The notes: generated from the sequence alone by a model not told the origin. A stretch of 64,000 nt of DNA from Bacterioplanoides sp. SCSIO 12839 (GCF_024397975.1 NZ_CP073745.1:1204501-1268500), one strand, 5' to 3'. Positions 1 to 8,866 are shown, numbered from the stretch's first letter. Program-made: numbers and translations.

Positions 1-350
1 AGGCGGGAGCAGAGCGTGTTTATGTGACTGATCTGGATCACAATGCTTTATCAGCAGCAGAGCATAATGCGCAGCTAAACGAAGTGACCATCGAAACGAT
101 TGTACCGGGTAGCGTCTGGCCGGACGTAGATATGTTATTGGCCAGTGACGTCTTGTACGACATCAGCTCCAGCGCTGACTTACGACAATTAATGATGGCA
201 ATCCCGGATTGGTTATTGGCTGAGAATCAGCAAGTTGCGCCGGATTGGGTGGCGTTGCAGTTATTACGATGCCAGACAACGTCAACCTTACCGGCCATCG
301 GTGATTTTGATGAAGCGGTGACCCTGACCGTCTATGGTCGACACTCGTGA
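1..350 (+). CDS. Class I SAM-dependent methyltransferase, C-terminal part (cut by window edge)
   Basis: The reading frame is open at the left edge, so the N-terminus and the first glycine-rich SAM loop are mostly missing. What remains starts inside the loop (AGAERVYVTDLD) and continues with an acidic residue pair after strand 2, the pattern ALSAAEHNAQLN and the motif LASDVLYD. This is the layout of the lysine-methyltransferase-like family that includes the ETFB methyltransferases. A second protein of the same type lies at 22965-23651 on the other strand and shares the xADVLYD motif. The substrate cannot be told. The GTG at 24 is internal and is not the start. Confidence 0.7.
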   Translation, partial: AGAERVYVTDLDHNALSAAEHNAQLNEVTIETIVPGSVWPDVDMLLASDVLYDISSSADLRQLMMAIPDWLLAENQQVAPDWVALQLLRCQTTSTLPAIGDFDEAVTLTVYGRHS

Positions 351-405
351 GCTGTGGTAGCGTTCTGACATGCTTGAGTCAATTTTAAATAGTGAGAACT
401 GTTAA

Positions 406-1005
406 ATGAGCTATGTACGCAAATTCTTCATCGCGCTGGCGATGATCTGCATAACACCGGTATTGCTGGCAGAAGAGCTGTCAGAGAAAAGTATCCAGCA
501 GTGGCTGAAGGCCATGCCTTCGTTAACGGGCTGGCTGCACCAGCATCAGGATGCACTGCATTCTGAACATATTATGGAAGAGTCCAGTGATATGGAGCAG
601 GTGTTTGCTAAAAGCATCAAGCTGTTACGCGAGAAAGGCCTATACGCTGACTTTAACAGTTTGGTTCGCGAACAAGGCTATCAGGATGTTGAGCAGTGGT
701 CCGAGGTATCGCGTGATATCAGTCTGGCTTTTATTGCCTTGCAGATGGATCAAGAGCAAATCACTGTGGCTCAGCTTGAAGAGCAGTTGGCAAAGCTGGA
801 GAAAACTGAGGGAATTCCTGCTGAGCAAAAGGCGATGATGACCGAAATGATGCAAACATCGTTGATGATGCTGAAATCAACTCAAGGCGTTTCGCAAAAT
901 AATAAACAATTAGTGCGTCAGTATGCGGGACAGATCGAGCGACAATTTAATGCTCAGAATGGGGCCGGTGAAGCAGAAAACGCCGCACATGATCATCATC
1001 ACTAG
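406..1005 (+). CDS. Uncharacterised exported helical protein with His-rich tail
   Basis: I do not recognise this 199-residue protein. Residues 1-22 form a clear signal peptide (YVRKFFIALAMICITPVLLA, then EE), so the mature protein should be periplasmic. The rest is rich in Glu, Gln and Met and predicted helical, with repeated LEEQLAKLEK-like heptads around residues 123-135. The C-terminus ends in AAHDHHH, which could bind a metal ion, although that is inference. The stop codon is the first part of a palindromic repeat (1003-1020). It may be co-transcribed with the genes on either side, but the gaps are 55 and 197 bp. Confidence 0.65.
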   Translation: MSYVRKFFIALAMICITPVLLAEELSEKSIQQWLKAMPSLTGWLHQHQDALHSEHIMEESSDMEQVFAKSIKLLREKGLYADFNSLVREQGYQDVEQWSEVSRDISLAFIALQMDQEQITVAQLEEQLAKLEKTEGIPAEQKAMMTEMMQTSLMMLKSTQGVSQNNKQLVRQYAGQIERQFNAQNGAGEAENAAHDHHH

Positions 1006-1020
1006 GGCCTGTTAACAGGC
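1003..1020. repeat. GTTAAC-centred palindromic repeat, partial copy
   Basis: The sequence TAGGGCCTGTTAACAGGC overlaps the stop codon of the preceding gene. The same 18 bases open the perfect 22-bp palindrome at 31916-31937. Here the right arm breaks off after CAGGC (next bases TCTGA). No T-run follows, so it is not an obvious intrinsic terminator. Confidence 0.6.
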
Positions 1021-1202
1021 TCTGACGACCTTTGATCGCTGGTATGGTGCTATGTTGTCACTCTTACGTGTCATTTAAGTCTTCTTACCCTTGATACAGC
1101 GCAATGAGCTTTAAGCGAACTAAGCTTAAAACACTACTGAAGTAAACAGTGTTGAAGCAAACCGCATTGAAGCATGCGTTATTAAGGTAACAGAGGTGTT
1201 GT

Positions 1203-1658
1203 ATGAGTTATTCCACCGTTAAAGACGTACTCGACTATAGCCAGCAACTGCATAAACACGCCAGCAGCCTCTATCAGCAGCTGCGTGATCAGACTCAGCG
1301 AGAGCGAGTTGATATGATGCTCCAGCTGCTGGCTGATCATGAAGCCTTGCTGGCAAAATCAATGCAAAATCTGCACGAACACACCAGCCAGCGTGTACTG
1401 GCGGAATGGCACCAGTTTGAACCTGGGTCTATTTCCAAAGCGCTGGATGGTTGTAAGCAATGCCACCCGGATATTTCCGTGGATGAGCTGGTTCAGATTG
1501 CCTTAAAAATTGATGACTATCTGATTGCGTTGTATCGTCAGATGGCCAGTGAAGCTACCAGTGTTGAAGCCCGGCAGCTTTTTGAAAACCTGATCCAGCT
1601 GGAAGAAACTGAAAAAGTACGTACCGTTCGTGCGGCCTTATCCGCTAACGATTGGTAA
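1203..1658 (+). CDS. Ferritin-like helical protein
   Basis: A 151-residue all-helical protein without signal peptide or membrane segment. The pattern of acidic residues and histidines in paired helices (LLADHEALL near residues 42-50 and ENLIQLEETEKVR near 129-141) resembles rubrerythrin/bacterioferritin-like four-helix bundles. A CKQCHP segment in the middle (residues about 86-91) could add metal binding. A good ribosome site (AGAGG) precedes the ATG. I could not confirm a complete di-iron ligand set by eye, so iron binding is an inference. It could equally be a structural four-helix protein. Confidence 0.5.
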   Translation: MSYSTVKDVLDYSQQLHKHASSLYQQLRDQTQRERVDMMLQLLADHEALLAKSMQNLHEHTSQRVLAEWHQFEPGSISKALDGCKQCHPDISVDELVQIALKIDDYLIALYRQMASEATSVEARQLFENLIQLEETEKVRTVRAALSANDW

Positions 1659-1683
1659 CCTCAATAGGAATTGAACCACCACC

Positions 1684-2085
1684 ATGATGCTATTACGATC
1701 CGCTTTTTTGTTATCACTGTCTGTTTTGGCATCCTGTACTACCAGTACCGTTCTGTTACAGCCTTCAGAGCCGCAGCAAAACTGCACGGCTCACGAAGGT
1801 GTGGCACTGATAAATCGGGATGGGGTACGTTTATCGTTGGGGCAGCGTCCATCCGCCGGTTATGGCATTGATCATAGCGTTCGTGAAGAAGAGGGTGTGG
1901 TTAGCATTCACTATCGTGAAACACGGCCGCCAGAAGGCAGTCTTTCGGCACAGGTGATTACCACTCCATGTGTGTATGTTCCGTTACCACAAAATTGGCA
2001 GAAAGCCCGGGTGGTGAACAAGGATAACGGACAAACCTGGGAGTTCCGCTCGCCGCCGGTTTATAAGACAATTCCGGCTCAATAA
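1684..2085 (+). CDS. Lipoprotein with PrcB_C-like domain
   Basis: The first 18 residues are a type II signal peptide with the lipobox LASC, so the protein is probably lipid-anchored in the envelope. The 115-residue mature part contains GQRPSAGYGI followed by a PPEGS segment and TTPCVYVPLP. This is the layout of the PrcB_C domain (protease complex subunit PrcB family), in which a G(x)PxxGY turn is conserved. The function in gammaproteobacteria is unknown. Two ATGs in a row (1684 and 1687) make the exact start ambiguous. It sits 26 bp downstream of the ferritin-like gene and 42 bp upstream of ruvC, so co-transcription is plausible. Confidence 0.65.
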   Translation: MMLLRSAFLLSLSVLASCTTSTVLLQPSEPQQNCTAHEGVALINRDGVRLSLGQRPSAGYGIDHSVREEEGVVSIHYRETRPPEGSLSAQVITTPCVYVPLPQNWQKARVVNKDNGQTWEFRSPPVYKTIPAQ

Positions 2086-2127
2086 CGTTTCCAGCTCAAC
2101 AACATCCGACAGCGGCAGTCTTTCTTT

Positions 2128-2649
2128 ATGGCCATTATTCTTGGCATCGACCCCGGATCCCGTATCACAGGTTTTGGGGTTATTAATTCAATCGGGCAGA
2201 AAAATGAATACATCACCAGCGGCTGTATTCGCGTAGGTGACGGTGAACTGCCGGAACGCCTGAAAAAAATCTTTGACTGTGTCACTGAGCTAATTGAAAC
2301 CTACTCCCCACAGGAATTTGCCATCGAGCAGGTGTTTATGGGAAAAAATGCCGATTCAGCACTAAAACTGGGTCAGGCACGGGGTGTTGCCATTGTTGCC
2401 GCTTCTTTACATGGCTTACCTGTGGGTGAATACGCGGCCAGAAGTATCAAGCAGGCAGTGGTTGGTAAAGGTAGCGCCACCAAAGAGCAGGTGCAGATGA
2501 TGGTGCAGCACTTGCTGAAACTACCGGGCAAACCCCAGGCGGATGCCGCTGATGCGCTTGCTATCGCCATTACTCATGCCAACACCCGAGCCAGCTTGGT
2601 TAATCAGGCAGGTATCAAAAGTTTTGCCCGTGGGCGAGTGAAAATATAA
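2128..2649 (+). CDS. ruvC: Crossover junction endodeoxyribonuclease RuvC
   Basis: RuvC is the dimeric Holliday-junction resolvase that acts with the RuvAB branch-migration motor. At 173 residues it has the family's full length. The catalytic acidic residues are visible: Asp8 in [10 protein letters not shown], the Glu in [10 protein letters not shown], and the Asp pair in [14 protein letters not shown]. ruvA and ruvB follow in the same direction, but a 225-bp gap holding a long multi-hairpin repeat separates ruvC from ruvA. The ribosome site before the ATG is weak. Confidence 0.97.
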   Translation: MAIILGIDPGSRITGFGVINSIGQKNEYITSGCIRVGDGELPERLKKIFDCVTELIETYSPQEFAIEQVFMGKNADSALKLGQARGVAIVAASLHGLPVGEYAARSIKQAVVGKGSATKEQVQMMVQHLLKLPGKPQADAADALAIAITHANTRASLVNQAGIKSFARGRVKI

Positions 2650-2683
2650 ATCGTGTAAACAAGACTGTATCAGTATCGTTTTC

Positions 2684-2778
2684 GCTGGATATGTTTTCAA
2701 AAGCAGCCACAGGATGTGGCGGTAGCGCGGCAGGGCCATGGATGGCCCTTCGGCGCGGCGGCTGAAAATATATCCAGC
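2684..2778. repeat. Multi-hairpin palindromic repeat, copy 1
   Basis: A 95-bp element between ruvC and ruvA. Its outer arms, GCTGGATATGTTTTCA (2684-2699) and TGAAAATATATCCAGC (2763-2778), pair over 16 positions with a single G-T wobble. Inside are two smaller hairpins: GCCACA-GGA-TGTGGC (2706-2720) and GGGCCAT-GG-ATGGCCC (2733-2748), each with GGATG at the tip. The segment TTTTCAAAAGCAGC, then the ACAGGATGT hairpin, recurs at 18700-18726. It could fold as a cloverleaf in RNA or a cruciform in DNA and sits inside what should be the ruvCAB transcript. Confidence 0.75.
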
Positions 2779-2874
2779 TGAAAGGATGTCTGGAAATACT
2801 TTGTACTGAATTGAGCCTTCCCCCATTTTACTGATAGGCTAGCCGCTTTATTTAACGCAAGTATCTGAATTCCC

Positions 2875-3483
2875 ATGATTGGTCGTCTGCAAGGCATCAT
2901 CCTCGAAAAACAAGCTCCTGATTTATTAATTGATGTGAACGGTGTGGGCTATGAAGTCCAGGCGCCGTTATCGACGTTTGTCAGCTTAGGCAAACCCGGT
3001 GATGTGGCGGTGATTTATACCCATCTGGCGATCCGTGAAGATGCCCATCAGTTATATGGTTTCAGTGATAAAGGTCAGCGAACCTTGTTTCGCACGCTGA
3101 TTAAAGTCAGTGGTGTTGGTCCTAAGCTGGCGCTGGCGATTTTATCCGGCATGGACGTCAATTCTTTTGCCAGTTGTGTGCATGCTGAAGACGTAACGGC
3201 GTTAACCAAACTGCCTGGTGTTGGCAAAAAAACTGCCGAACGCTTAATTGTAGAAATGCGTGATCGCCTGAAAGAATGGCAGGCACCGGCTCCGCTATGG
3301 GCCGCAGTCGATGAAGCTGAAAAAGCCTCGCGTGACCAGGTACTGGCTGAGGCAGAAAGCGCGCTGGTGGCCTTGGGTTATAAACCGACTGACGCCGCCA
3401 AGATGCTGAATAAAGTCGCTGCGGATGATTTATCGGCCGAAGAGCTGATTCGTTTGGCGTTAAAAAGCACGCTGGGTCGATAA
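2875..3483 (+). CDS. ruvA: Holliday junction branch migration protein RuvA
   Basis: RuvA is the tetrameric junction-binding subunit that loads the RuvB motor onto Holliday junctions. The 202-residue protein begins with the OB-fold (MIGRLQGIILEKQAPDLLID). It continues with two helix-hairpin-helix segments (LIKVSGVGPKLALAIL and LTKLPGVGKKTAERL) that contact DNA, and ends with the RuvB-binding three-helix domain after an Ala/Glu-rich linker (LAEAESALVALGYK). No strong ribosome site precedes the ATG. ruvB follows after 14 bp. Confidence 0.97.
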   Translation: MIGRLQGIILEKQAPDLLIDVNGVGYEVQAPLSTFVSLGKPGDVAVIYTHLAIREDAHQLYGFSDKGQRTLFRTLIKVSGVGPKLALAILSGMDVNSFASCVHAEDVTALTKLPGVGKKTAERLIVEMRDRLKEWQAPAPLWAAVDEAEKASRDQVLAEAESALVALGYKPTDAAKMLNKVAADDLSAEELIRLALKSTLGR

Positions 3484-3497
3484 TAAGGTAATACATC

Positions 3498-4523
3498 GTG
3501 ATTGAAGAAGATCGCTTTATCAGCCCGCAACCTGTCATGGGTGAGGAACGTCAGGATCGTGCCATTCGCCCGAAAAGTCTGGATGACTATATCGGTCAGC
3601 CGCATGTGCGCGAGCAGATGGAAATTTTTATTGGTGCTGCACGTGCTCGTGGTGAAGCGCTGGATCATACACTGGTGTTTGGTCCGCCAGGACTAGGCAA
3701 AACCACCTTGGCGAATATCATTGCCGAAGAAATGGGGTCGCAGATTAAATCTACCTCAGGGCCTGTATTGGAAAAAGCTGGCGATCTGGCCGCCATGCTT
3801 ACCAATCTGGAAGAAGGCGATGTGTTGTTTATCGACGAAATTCATCGCCTGAACCCGGCGGTGGAAGAAGTGCTGTATCCGGCAATGGAAGATTATCAGT
3901 TGGATATTATGGTGGGCGAAGGCCCCGCGGCCCGTTCTATTAAAATTGATTTACCACCTTTTACATTGGTAGGCGCCACCACAAGGGCTGGTTTGTTAAC
4001 CTCGCCGTTACGTGATCGCTTTGGCATTGTTCAGCGTCTGGAGTTTTACAATATCGACGATTTAACCGGCATTGTGTCGCGTTCTGGTCGTTTAATGGAG
4101 CTCGATGTTGATGGTCAGGGAGCGCGCGAAATTGCTCGTCGTGCTCGTGGTACCCCACGTATCGCCAATCGTTTATTACGCCGGGTGCGCGACTATGCTC
4201 AGGTGAAATCTGATGGTGTGGTGAATCAGGATGTGGCTGACGCAGCCTTGAATATGCTGAATGTTGATGCTCAGGGCTTCGACCACATGGACCGCCGTTT
4301 ATTGCTGACTCTTTTAGAAAAATACGATGGCGGCCCGGCCGGTGTGGAAAGCCTGGCGGCATCCATCGGTGAAGAGCGCGACACCATTGAAGATGTATTG
4401 GAGCCGTATCTGATGCAGCAGGGTTATATTACCCGAACACCGCGAGGTCGTATGGCAACGCGCCAGGCCTACCAGCATTTTGGTCTGGAGTTACCCAAGC
4501 GTTTTCTGGCAGACGAAGACTAA
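3498..4523 (+). CDS. ruvB: Holliday junction branch migration ATPase RuvB
   Basis: RuvB is the hexameric AAA+ motor that drives branch migration with RuvA. The 341-residue protein has Walker A GPPGLGKT at residues 62-69, Walker [10 protein letters not shown], sensor 1 in VGATTRAG, the arginine region SPLRDRFG and a C-terminal winged helix ([16 protein letters not shown]). Translation starts at a GTG with AAGGTAA upstream. Its TAA overlaps the ATG of ybgC, so ruvAB is coupled to the start of the Tol-Pal cluster, an arrangement known from many gammaproteobacteria. Confidence 0.98.
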   Translation: MIEEDRFISPQPVMGEERQDRAIRPKSLDDYIGQPHVREQMEIFIGAARARGEALDHTLVFGPPGLGKTTLANIIAEEMGSQIKSTSGPVLEKAGDLAAMLTNLEEGDVLFIDEIHRLNPAVEEVLYPAMEDYQLDIMVGEGPAARSIKIDLPPFTLVGATTRAGLLTSPLRDRFGIVQRLEFYNIDDLTGIVSRSGRLMELDVDGQGAREIARRARGTPRIANRLLRRVRDYAQVKSDGVVNQDVADAALNMLNVDAQGFDHMDRRLLLTLLEKYDGGPAGVESLAASIGEERDTIEDVLEPYLMQQGYITRTPRGRMATRQAYQHFGLELPKRFLADED

Positions 4524-4921
4524 TGAGTGAATTTCGTTGGCCAGTACGTGTGTATTATGAAGATACCGACGCCGGTGGCATTGTTTATTACGCCAATTAT
4601 TTAAAGTTTTTTGAGCGCGCCCGCACGGAATGGTTACGCCAGTTAGGGTTTAATCAGGAGTTGCTGCGCCAGCAGGGGATTTTATTTGTGGTGCGTGAAG
4701 TGAATGCTAAATACAAACAGCCTGCGCGCCTGGATGATGAACTACAGGTCAGTGTGGCCGTCGAAAAGATGGGTAAAGCCAGTTTTAACATTGTTCAGAC
4801 GGTTTATCGTGTTTCCTCAGAAGAAGAGCAGACCTTGGTCAGTGGCAGCGTTTCAATTGCCTGTATTGATGACAAAGGTAAACCCAGAATAATACCCGCA
4901 GATATATTGTCTGCCGTTTAA
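4523..4921 (+). CDS. ybgC: Tol-Pal-associated acyl-CoA thioesterase YbgC
   Basis: YbgC is a hotdog-fold acyl-CoA thioesterase encoded with the Tol-Pal system. The 132-residue protein carries the 4-hydroxybenzoyl-CoA thioesterase signature VYYEDTDAGGIVYYANYLKFFERART near residues 9-34, with catalytic Asp16 in the DTDAGG loop. The ATG overlaps the ruvB stop by one base and tolQ follows after about 35 bp. It is thought to act on short-chain or phospholipid-pathway acyl-CoAs; its exact substrate here cannot be read from sequence. Confidence 0.95.
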   Translation: MSEFRWPVRVYYEDTDAGGIVYYANYLKFFERARTEWLRQLGFNQELLRQQGILFVVREVNAKYKQPARLDDELQVSVAVEKMGKASFNIVQTVYRVSSEEEQTLVSGSVSIACIDDKGKPRIIPADILSAV

Positions 4922-4955
4922 TTTTATTAATGACTACAAACCGACAGGAGTGTTT

Positions 4956-5675
4956 GTGAACGAATCCATGTCCATTATTTCGTTAATTGCCAATGCCAGC
5001 ATTGTGGTACAGCTGGTCATGTTAATGTTGCTGGCTGCATCGGTATTGAGCTGGATTGTGATCGTACAGCGCAGTCGTTTATTGGCTGCCAGTCGCGATC
5101 AATTACTCGATTTTGAAGAGCGTTTTTGGTCAGGTGTGGATTTAAATGCCTTGTATCGTGAGTGTCAGCAGCAGCCAACCCACAGCGCGGTTGAAAACGT
5201 CTTTATGGCAGGCTTAAAAGAATTCAGCAAAATGCGTCAGCAAAACACGAATGATCCGGATGCCGTAATGGCTGGTGTTCAGCGTGCCATGCGTATCAGC
5301 ATTACCCGCGAATCCGAAGCGCTGGATACGCATTTACCCTTTCTGGCAACGGTCGGCTCAACCAGCCCTTATATCGGCCTGTTTGGTACTGTATGGGGGA
5401 TTATGCATTCATTTCAGGGGCTGGCTGCGGTTAAGCAGGCGACCATTGCCACAGTTGCACCAGGCATCTCTGAGGCGTTGGTGGCGACTGCGATGGGCTT
5501 ATTAGCAGCTATTCCGGCGGTGATTTTTTATAACCGTTTTGCGACCCGTGTTGACCAGATGGTGACGGGAATGCACACATTTGCCGATGAATTTTCATCC
5601 CTGTTGTATCGACAGGCGCATAAAATTCATCAGGCATCGCAGTCTGAGAAAGCGGCTAAAGTGGATGCGCAATAA
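4956..5675 (+). CDS. tolQ: Tol-Pal system proton-channel subunit TolQ
   Basis: TolQ is an inner-membrane subunit which, with TolR, converts the proton gradient into movement of TolA during cell constriction. It has three membrane helices: residues about 10-35, then a pair around GSTSPYIGLFGTVWGIMHSF and EALVATAMGLLAAIPAVIFYNRF, the MotA/TolQ/ExbB signature. I chose GTG 4956 as start because AGGAG at 4946-4950 lies 5 bp upstream. The GTG at 4950 would overlap that site. This gives 239 residues. The stop overlaps the start of tolR. Confidence 0.95.
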   Translation: MNESMSIISLIANASIVVQLVMLMLLAASVLSWIVIVQRSRLLAASRDQLLDFEERFWSGVDLNALYRECQQQPTHSAVENVFMAGLKEFSKMRQQNTNDPDAVMAGVQRAMRISITRESEALDTHLPFLATVGSTSPYIGLFGTVWGIMHSFQGLAAVKQATIATVAPGISEALVATAMGLLAAIPAVIFYNRFATRVDQMVTGMHTFADEFSSLLYRQAHKIHQASQSEKAAKVDAQ

Positions 5676-6124
5676 TGGAACCGATGGCTCCTCCGGTACA
5701 AAAACGCCGCCCCATGGCTGAAATTAATGTGGTTCCTTACATTGATGTCATGCTGGTGCTGCTGATTATTTTTATGGTCACAGCCCCTATGCTGGTGCAA
5801 ACCGTACCGGTTGATTTACCCAATGTTGATGCCACACCAACGGAAATTGAACCCGAAGATAACACCATTATTGTGTCGGTGAATGCCGCGGGTTTGTATT
5901 TTGTTGAACGCGGTGACGATGATCCTAAAGCGATGGCGTTGGCGGATGTGACTGACTATGCCGGAAAAATTACGCGTCAGGTGCCAACCACCAAGCTACT
6001 GATTCGGGGGGACGAAAATGTCGCCTACGGCAAAGTGGTTGAGTTGATGGGGGGCTTACAGGCGGCAGGCATCAGCAATGTCGGGTTAATCACTGAAGCT
6101 CCGGACCCTCAGGCTTCGCGCTGA
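5675..6124 (+). CDS. tolR: Tol-Pal system subunit TolR
   Basis: TolR is the single-pass partner of TolQ. After a short cytoplasmic N-terminus comes the ExbD/TolR membrane helix (INVVPYIDVMLVLLIIFMVT, residues about 16-35). It includes the conserved Asp24 that carries protons. The C-terminal periplasmic domain ends with LIRGDENVAYGKVVELMG and AAGISNVGLIT, the typical dimerisation region. Length is 149 residues, as usual. It overlaps tolQ by one base and tolA follows after 14 bp. Confidence 0.96.
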   Translation: MEPMAPPVQKRRPMAEINVVPYIDVMLVLLIIFMVTAPMLVQTVPVDLPNVDATPTEIEPEDNTIIVSVNAAGLYFVERGDDDPKAMALADVTDYAGKITRQVPTTKLLIRGDENVAYGKVVELMGGLQAAGISNVGLITEAPDPQASR

Positions 6125-6138
6125 GCTGGTTGACGACT

Positions 6139-6990
6139 ATGAACTGGAAAAATCCGGATAGTTATGGTTTTGCCACCGTTATTGCGGTGATTATTCATCT
6201 GCTGGTGGCTGGCTTATTTTTAATTGAGTGGCCGGATAGCCATTCTCAGCGGCTGGAATCGACGCCTCAGCATATGATGGCGAATGTGGTTCAGGAAGAA
6301 AATAAAGCGGTAAAAGAGCGCCAGCGTAAAGCGGAGCAAGCGAAGAAGCGCAAACAACGTGACGCGAAACGCCGTGCTGAAAAAGAACGTCAACGCAAGC
6401 TGACTGCCAAGCGCAAACAAGAAAAAGCGCGCCAGGAAAAACTAAAGCAACAAAAACTGGCCAAACAAAAAGCGGAAGCCGAAAAAAAACGCAAAGCCGA
6501 AGCAAAACGAGCAGCCGAGCAAAAAATTGCTCAACAAAAGGCTGCGGCAGAACAAGCTGAGCAGGAACGGCTGAAACAGCAAGAGTTAGAACGGCAGCAA
6601 GCTGAACAACAATTATTGGAAGAATTGGCTCAGGAGCAGGCTGAGGCAGAATTACGTGAGCAACAAGCCGCAGCTGAACGAGCTGAGCGTGCTGCAGTGA
6701 TGACTTCTGAATTTACCGGGCTTATTCGCCAGCAAGTGCAATCACAATGGCGCTATCCGCCAGCCGTGGATGCGAGCATGGAAGTTGAATTGAGATTGTC
6801 TCTGGTACCTACTGGAGAAGTGATTCAGGTTCAGATTATAAAAAGCAGTGGCAATCAGGCACTGGATCGCTCCGTAGAGCAGGCAGTTAAAAAAGCCTCA
6901 CCTTTGCCAGTGCCTGATGATATTGCGGTGTTTGAACAAAACTTCCGTCATTTTACGATGAAATTCCGACCGGAGAATGCCTCGTGGTAA
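6139..6990 (+). CDS. tolA: Tol-Pal system protein TolA
   Basis: TolA spans the periplasm from the TolQR motor to TolB and Pal. Visible parts are an N-terminal membrane anchor (residues about 8-30, VIAVIIHLLVAGLFLIEW), a long Lys/Ala/Glu/Gln-rich helical stalk (about residues 50-185) and a compact C-terminal domain with YPPAVDASMEVELRLSL and a final TMKFRPE. I take ATG 6139 as start; an in-frame TTG at 6130 would add three residues, and neither has a strong ribosome site. The stalk DNA is unusually A-rich, as expected from AAA/GAA codons. It overlaps tolB by 7 bp. Confidence 0.94.
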   Translation: MNWKNPDSYGFATVIAVIIHLLVAGLFLIEWPDSHSQRLESTPQHMMANVVQEENKAVKERQRKAEQAKKRKQRDAKRRAEKERQRKLTAKRKQEKARQEKLKQQKLAKQKAEAEKKRKAEAKRAAEQKIAQQKAAAEQAEQERLKQQELERQQAEQQLLEELAQEQAEAELREQQAAAERAERAAVMTSEFTGLIRQQVQSQWRYPPAVDASMEVELRLSLVPTGEVIQVQIIKSSGNQALDRSVEQAVKKASPLPVPDDIAVFEQNFRHFTMKFRPENASW

Positions 6991-8279
6991 ACCGACCTTT
7001 TATATCTTTTTTTCTGTTCTTATCCCTGATGCTGACGGCTGTGATCAGCCGTGCAGAACTGGTTATTGAAGTGACCCAGGGAAAGCAGAGTGCTATGCCG
7101 ATTGCTGTGGTGCCTTTTGCCTGGGCCGGTAATGAGCAACTGCCAGAAGACGTCAGTGCGATTGTGGCTAACGACCTGGCATCCAGCGGTTATTTCTCGG
7201 TGATGCCTGCAGCCAATATGATCAGTCGGCCAAGTGAATTGTCTCAGGTGGTGTATCCGGATTGGTCGCGCTTGCAGCAGGACTTTGTGGTGATTGGCCG
7301 TATTAACGCGTCACCAACAGGGTATGCGGTGGAGTTTCATGTGCTCGATGTGCACCAGCAGGTTGAGGTGTTTCGCCATCGGGTGAAAGGCAAGGCCAGC
7401 CAGTTAAGAGATGTGGCGCATTACATCAGCGATTTTATTTTCAAAAAGCTGACCGGCGTTGATGGTGTATTTTCAACCAAGCTGATTTATGTCACGACCA
7501 ACCAACAGCGAACCCGGTTTAATCTGAATTATGCCGATGCAGACGGCGCTCGTGAGCAACTGATTTTTAAATCCAAAGACCCGATAATTTCACCGGCCTG
7601 GTCGCCGGACGGTAAAACCGTTGCGTATGTTTCGTTTGAAAATGGCAAAAGTGAAATCTTTTTTCAGACGTTAGCGACGGGTAAACGCGAAAAAATTGCA
7701 GCGTTCCGTGGTTCAAACAGTGCGCCAGCGTTTTCTCCTGATGGCAAAAAACTGGCCTTTGTGCGCTCACAGCTGGGCAATCCGGACATTTGGATCCTGG
7801 ATCTTCCGACGCGCAGTCTTGAGCGCATTACACGTCATTACGGTATCGACACTGAACCACAATGGATGCCGGATGGTGAAAGTCTGATTTTCACTTCCAG
7901 CCGTGCCGGTGGGCCACAAATTTATCAGGTGTCGCTGGCGGATAAAAAGGTTAAGCGACTGACATTCGAAGGTCGTTATAATGCTCGTGCACGGGTGACA
8001 GCCGACGGACGTAAGATGGTGTATGTGCATCAGGCGGCGGATCGTTTTCACATTGCTTCACAGGAAATTAAAACGGGCAGAGTGCACATTTTGACCAGCG
8101 AAACCGAATTGGATGAATCGCCTAGTGTTGCACCTAATGGAAGTATGGTAGTTTATGCCGCAAGTGAGGCAGATCGCAGCATTCTAGCGGCAGTATCGGT
8201 CGATGGAGAGGTGAAATTCCGGTTACCATCGCGTTACGGCGACGTCAGAGAGCCTGCTTGGTCACCAATTTTACAATGA
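6984..8279 (+). CDS. tolB: Tol-Pal system periplasmic protein TolB
   Basis: TolB is the periplasmic beta-propeller protein that links TolA to Pal. The 431-residue product has a signal peptide (FISFFLFLSLMLTAVISRA), an N-terminal alpha/beta domain (IAVVPFAWAGN...DLASSGYFSVM) and about five propeller blades marked by WSPDGKTVAYVS, FSPDGKKLAFVR and WMPDGESLIFTS repeats. It starts at a GTG that lies within the end of tolA, with GGAG 8 bp upstream. pal follows 32 bp after the stop. Confidence 0.97.
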   Translation: MVNRPFISFFLFLSLMLTAVISRAELVIEVTQGKQSAMPIAVVPFAWAGNEQLPEDVSAIVANDLASSGYFSVMPAANMISRPSELSQVVYPDWSRLQQDFVVIGRINASPTGYAVEFHVLDVHQQVEVFRHRVKGKASQLRDVAHYISDFIFKKLTGVDGVFSTKLIYVTTNQQRTRFNLNYADADGAREQLIFKSKDPIISPAWSPDGKTVAYVSFENGKSEIFFQTLATGKREKIAAFRGSNSAPAFSPDGKKLAFVRSQLGNPDIWILDLPTRSLERITRHYGIDTEPQWMPDGESLIFTSSRAGGPQIYQVSLADKKVKRLTFEGRYNARARVTADGRKMVYVHQAADRFHIASQEIKTGRVHILTSETELDESPSVAPNGSMVVYAASEADRSILAAVSVDGEVKFRLPSRYGDVREPAWSPILQ

Positions 8280-8311
8280 TTTTCAAACTAACTTCAGACT
8301 GGAAAATGGAT

Positions 8312-8866
8312 ATGCAAAAAACTGCACTGTATAAAGCTTTTGGTTTGGCGCTGAGCGCGGCACTGATTTCAGCGTGTTCTAGCACCGGTGGTGTTGACGA
8401 AGGCGCGGCTTCTTCAGAGCCAACGGCAATTGAAGCACAGGCTGCTGACGCACAAGCGAATGCGGTTGAAGCGGGCGCGGTTGCTGGTGAAGCACTGGAA
8501 GCACAAGCAAAAGAAGCTCAGCTGGCACTGTTAGAGCTGACCGTGTTCTACTTCGATTTCGATCAGAGCACTCTGAAAGAAGACGGCAAAGACGCATTAA
8601 AAGCACACGCGGCTTACCTGGCGGCTAACCCATCTGCTCGCGTTGTTCTGGAAGGTCACGCAGACGAGCGTGGTACCGTTGAATACAACCTGGCTCTGGG
8701 TGAGCGTCGTGCAATGACTGTTCGTCGTTTCCTGATGGCTAACGGTGCAAAAGCTGGTCAGCTGCAGGTTGTTAGCTTCGGTGAAGAGCGTCCTGCCGCT
8801 GTTGGCCATGATGCTGCTTCCTGGGACAAAAACCGTCGCGTTGAAGTGAAATACCAGAGCCGTTAA
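8312..8866 (+). CDS. pal: Peptidoglycan-associated lipoprotein Pal
   Basis: Pal is an outer-membrane lipoprotein that binds peptidoglycan and is positioned by the Tol motor. The N-terminus is a type II signal peptide with lipobox ISAC (SAALISACSST). An Ala/Glu-rich linker follows, then an OmpA-like domain with YFDFDQSTLKEDG, the peptidoglycan-binding stretch LEGHADERGT and the helix LGERRAMTVRRFL. I place the start at ATG 8312, with GGA at 8301-8303 about 8 bp upstream. ATG 8306 would add two residues, and upstream codons would overlap tolB. The length is 184 residues. The TAA overlaps the cpoB start. Confidence 0.96.
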   Translation: MQKTALYKAFGLALSAALISACSSTGGVDEGAASSEPTAIEAQAADAQANAVEAGAVAGEALEAQAKEAQLALLELTVFYFDFDQSTLKEDGKDALKAHAAYLAANPSARVVLEGHADERGTVEYNLALGERRAMTVRRFLMANGAKAGQLQVVSFGEERPAAVGHDAASWDKNRRVEVKYQSR

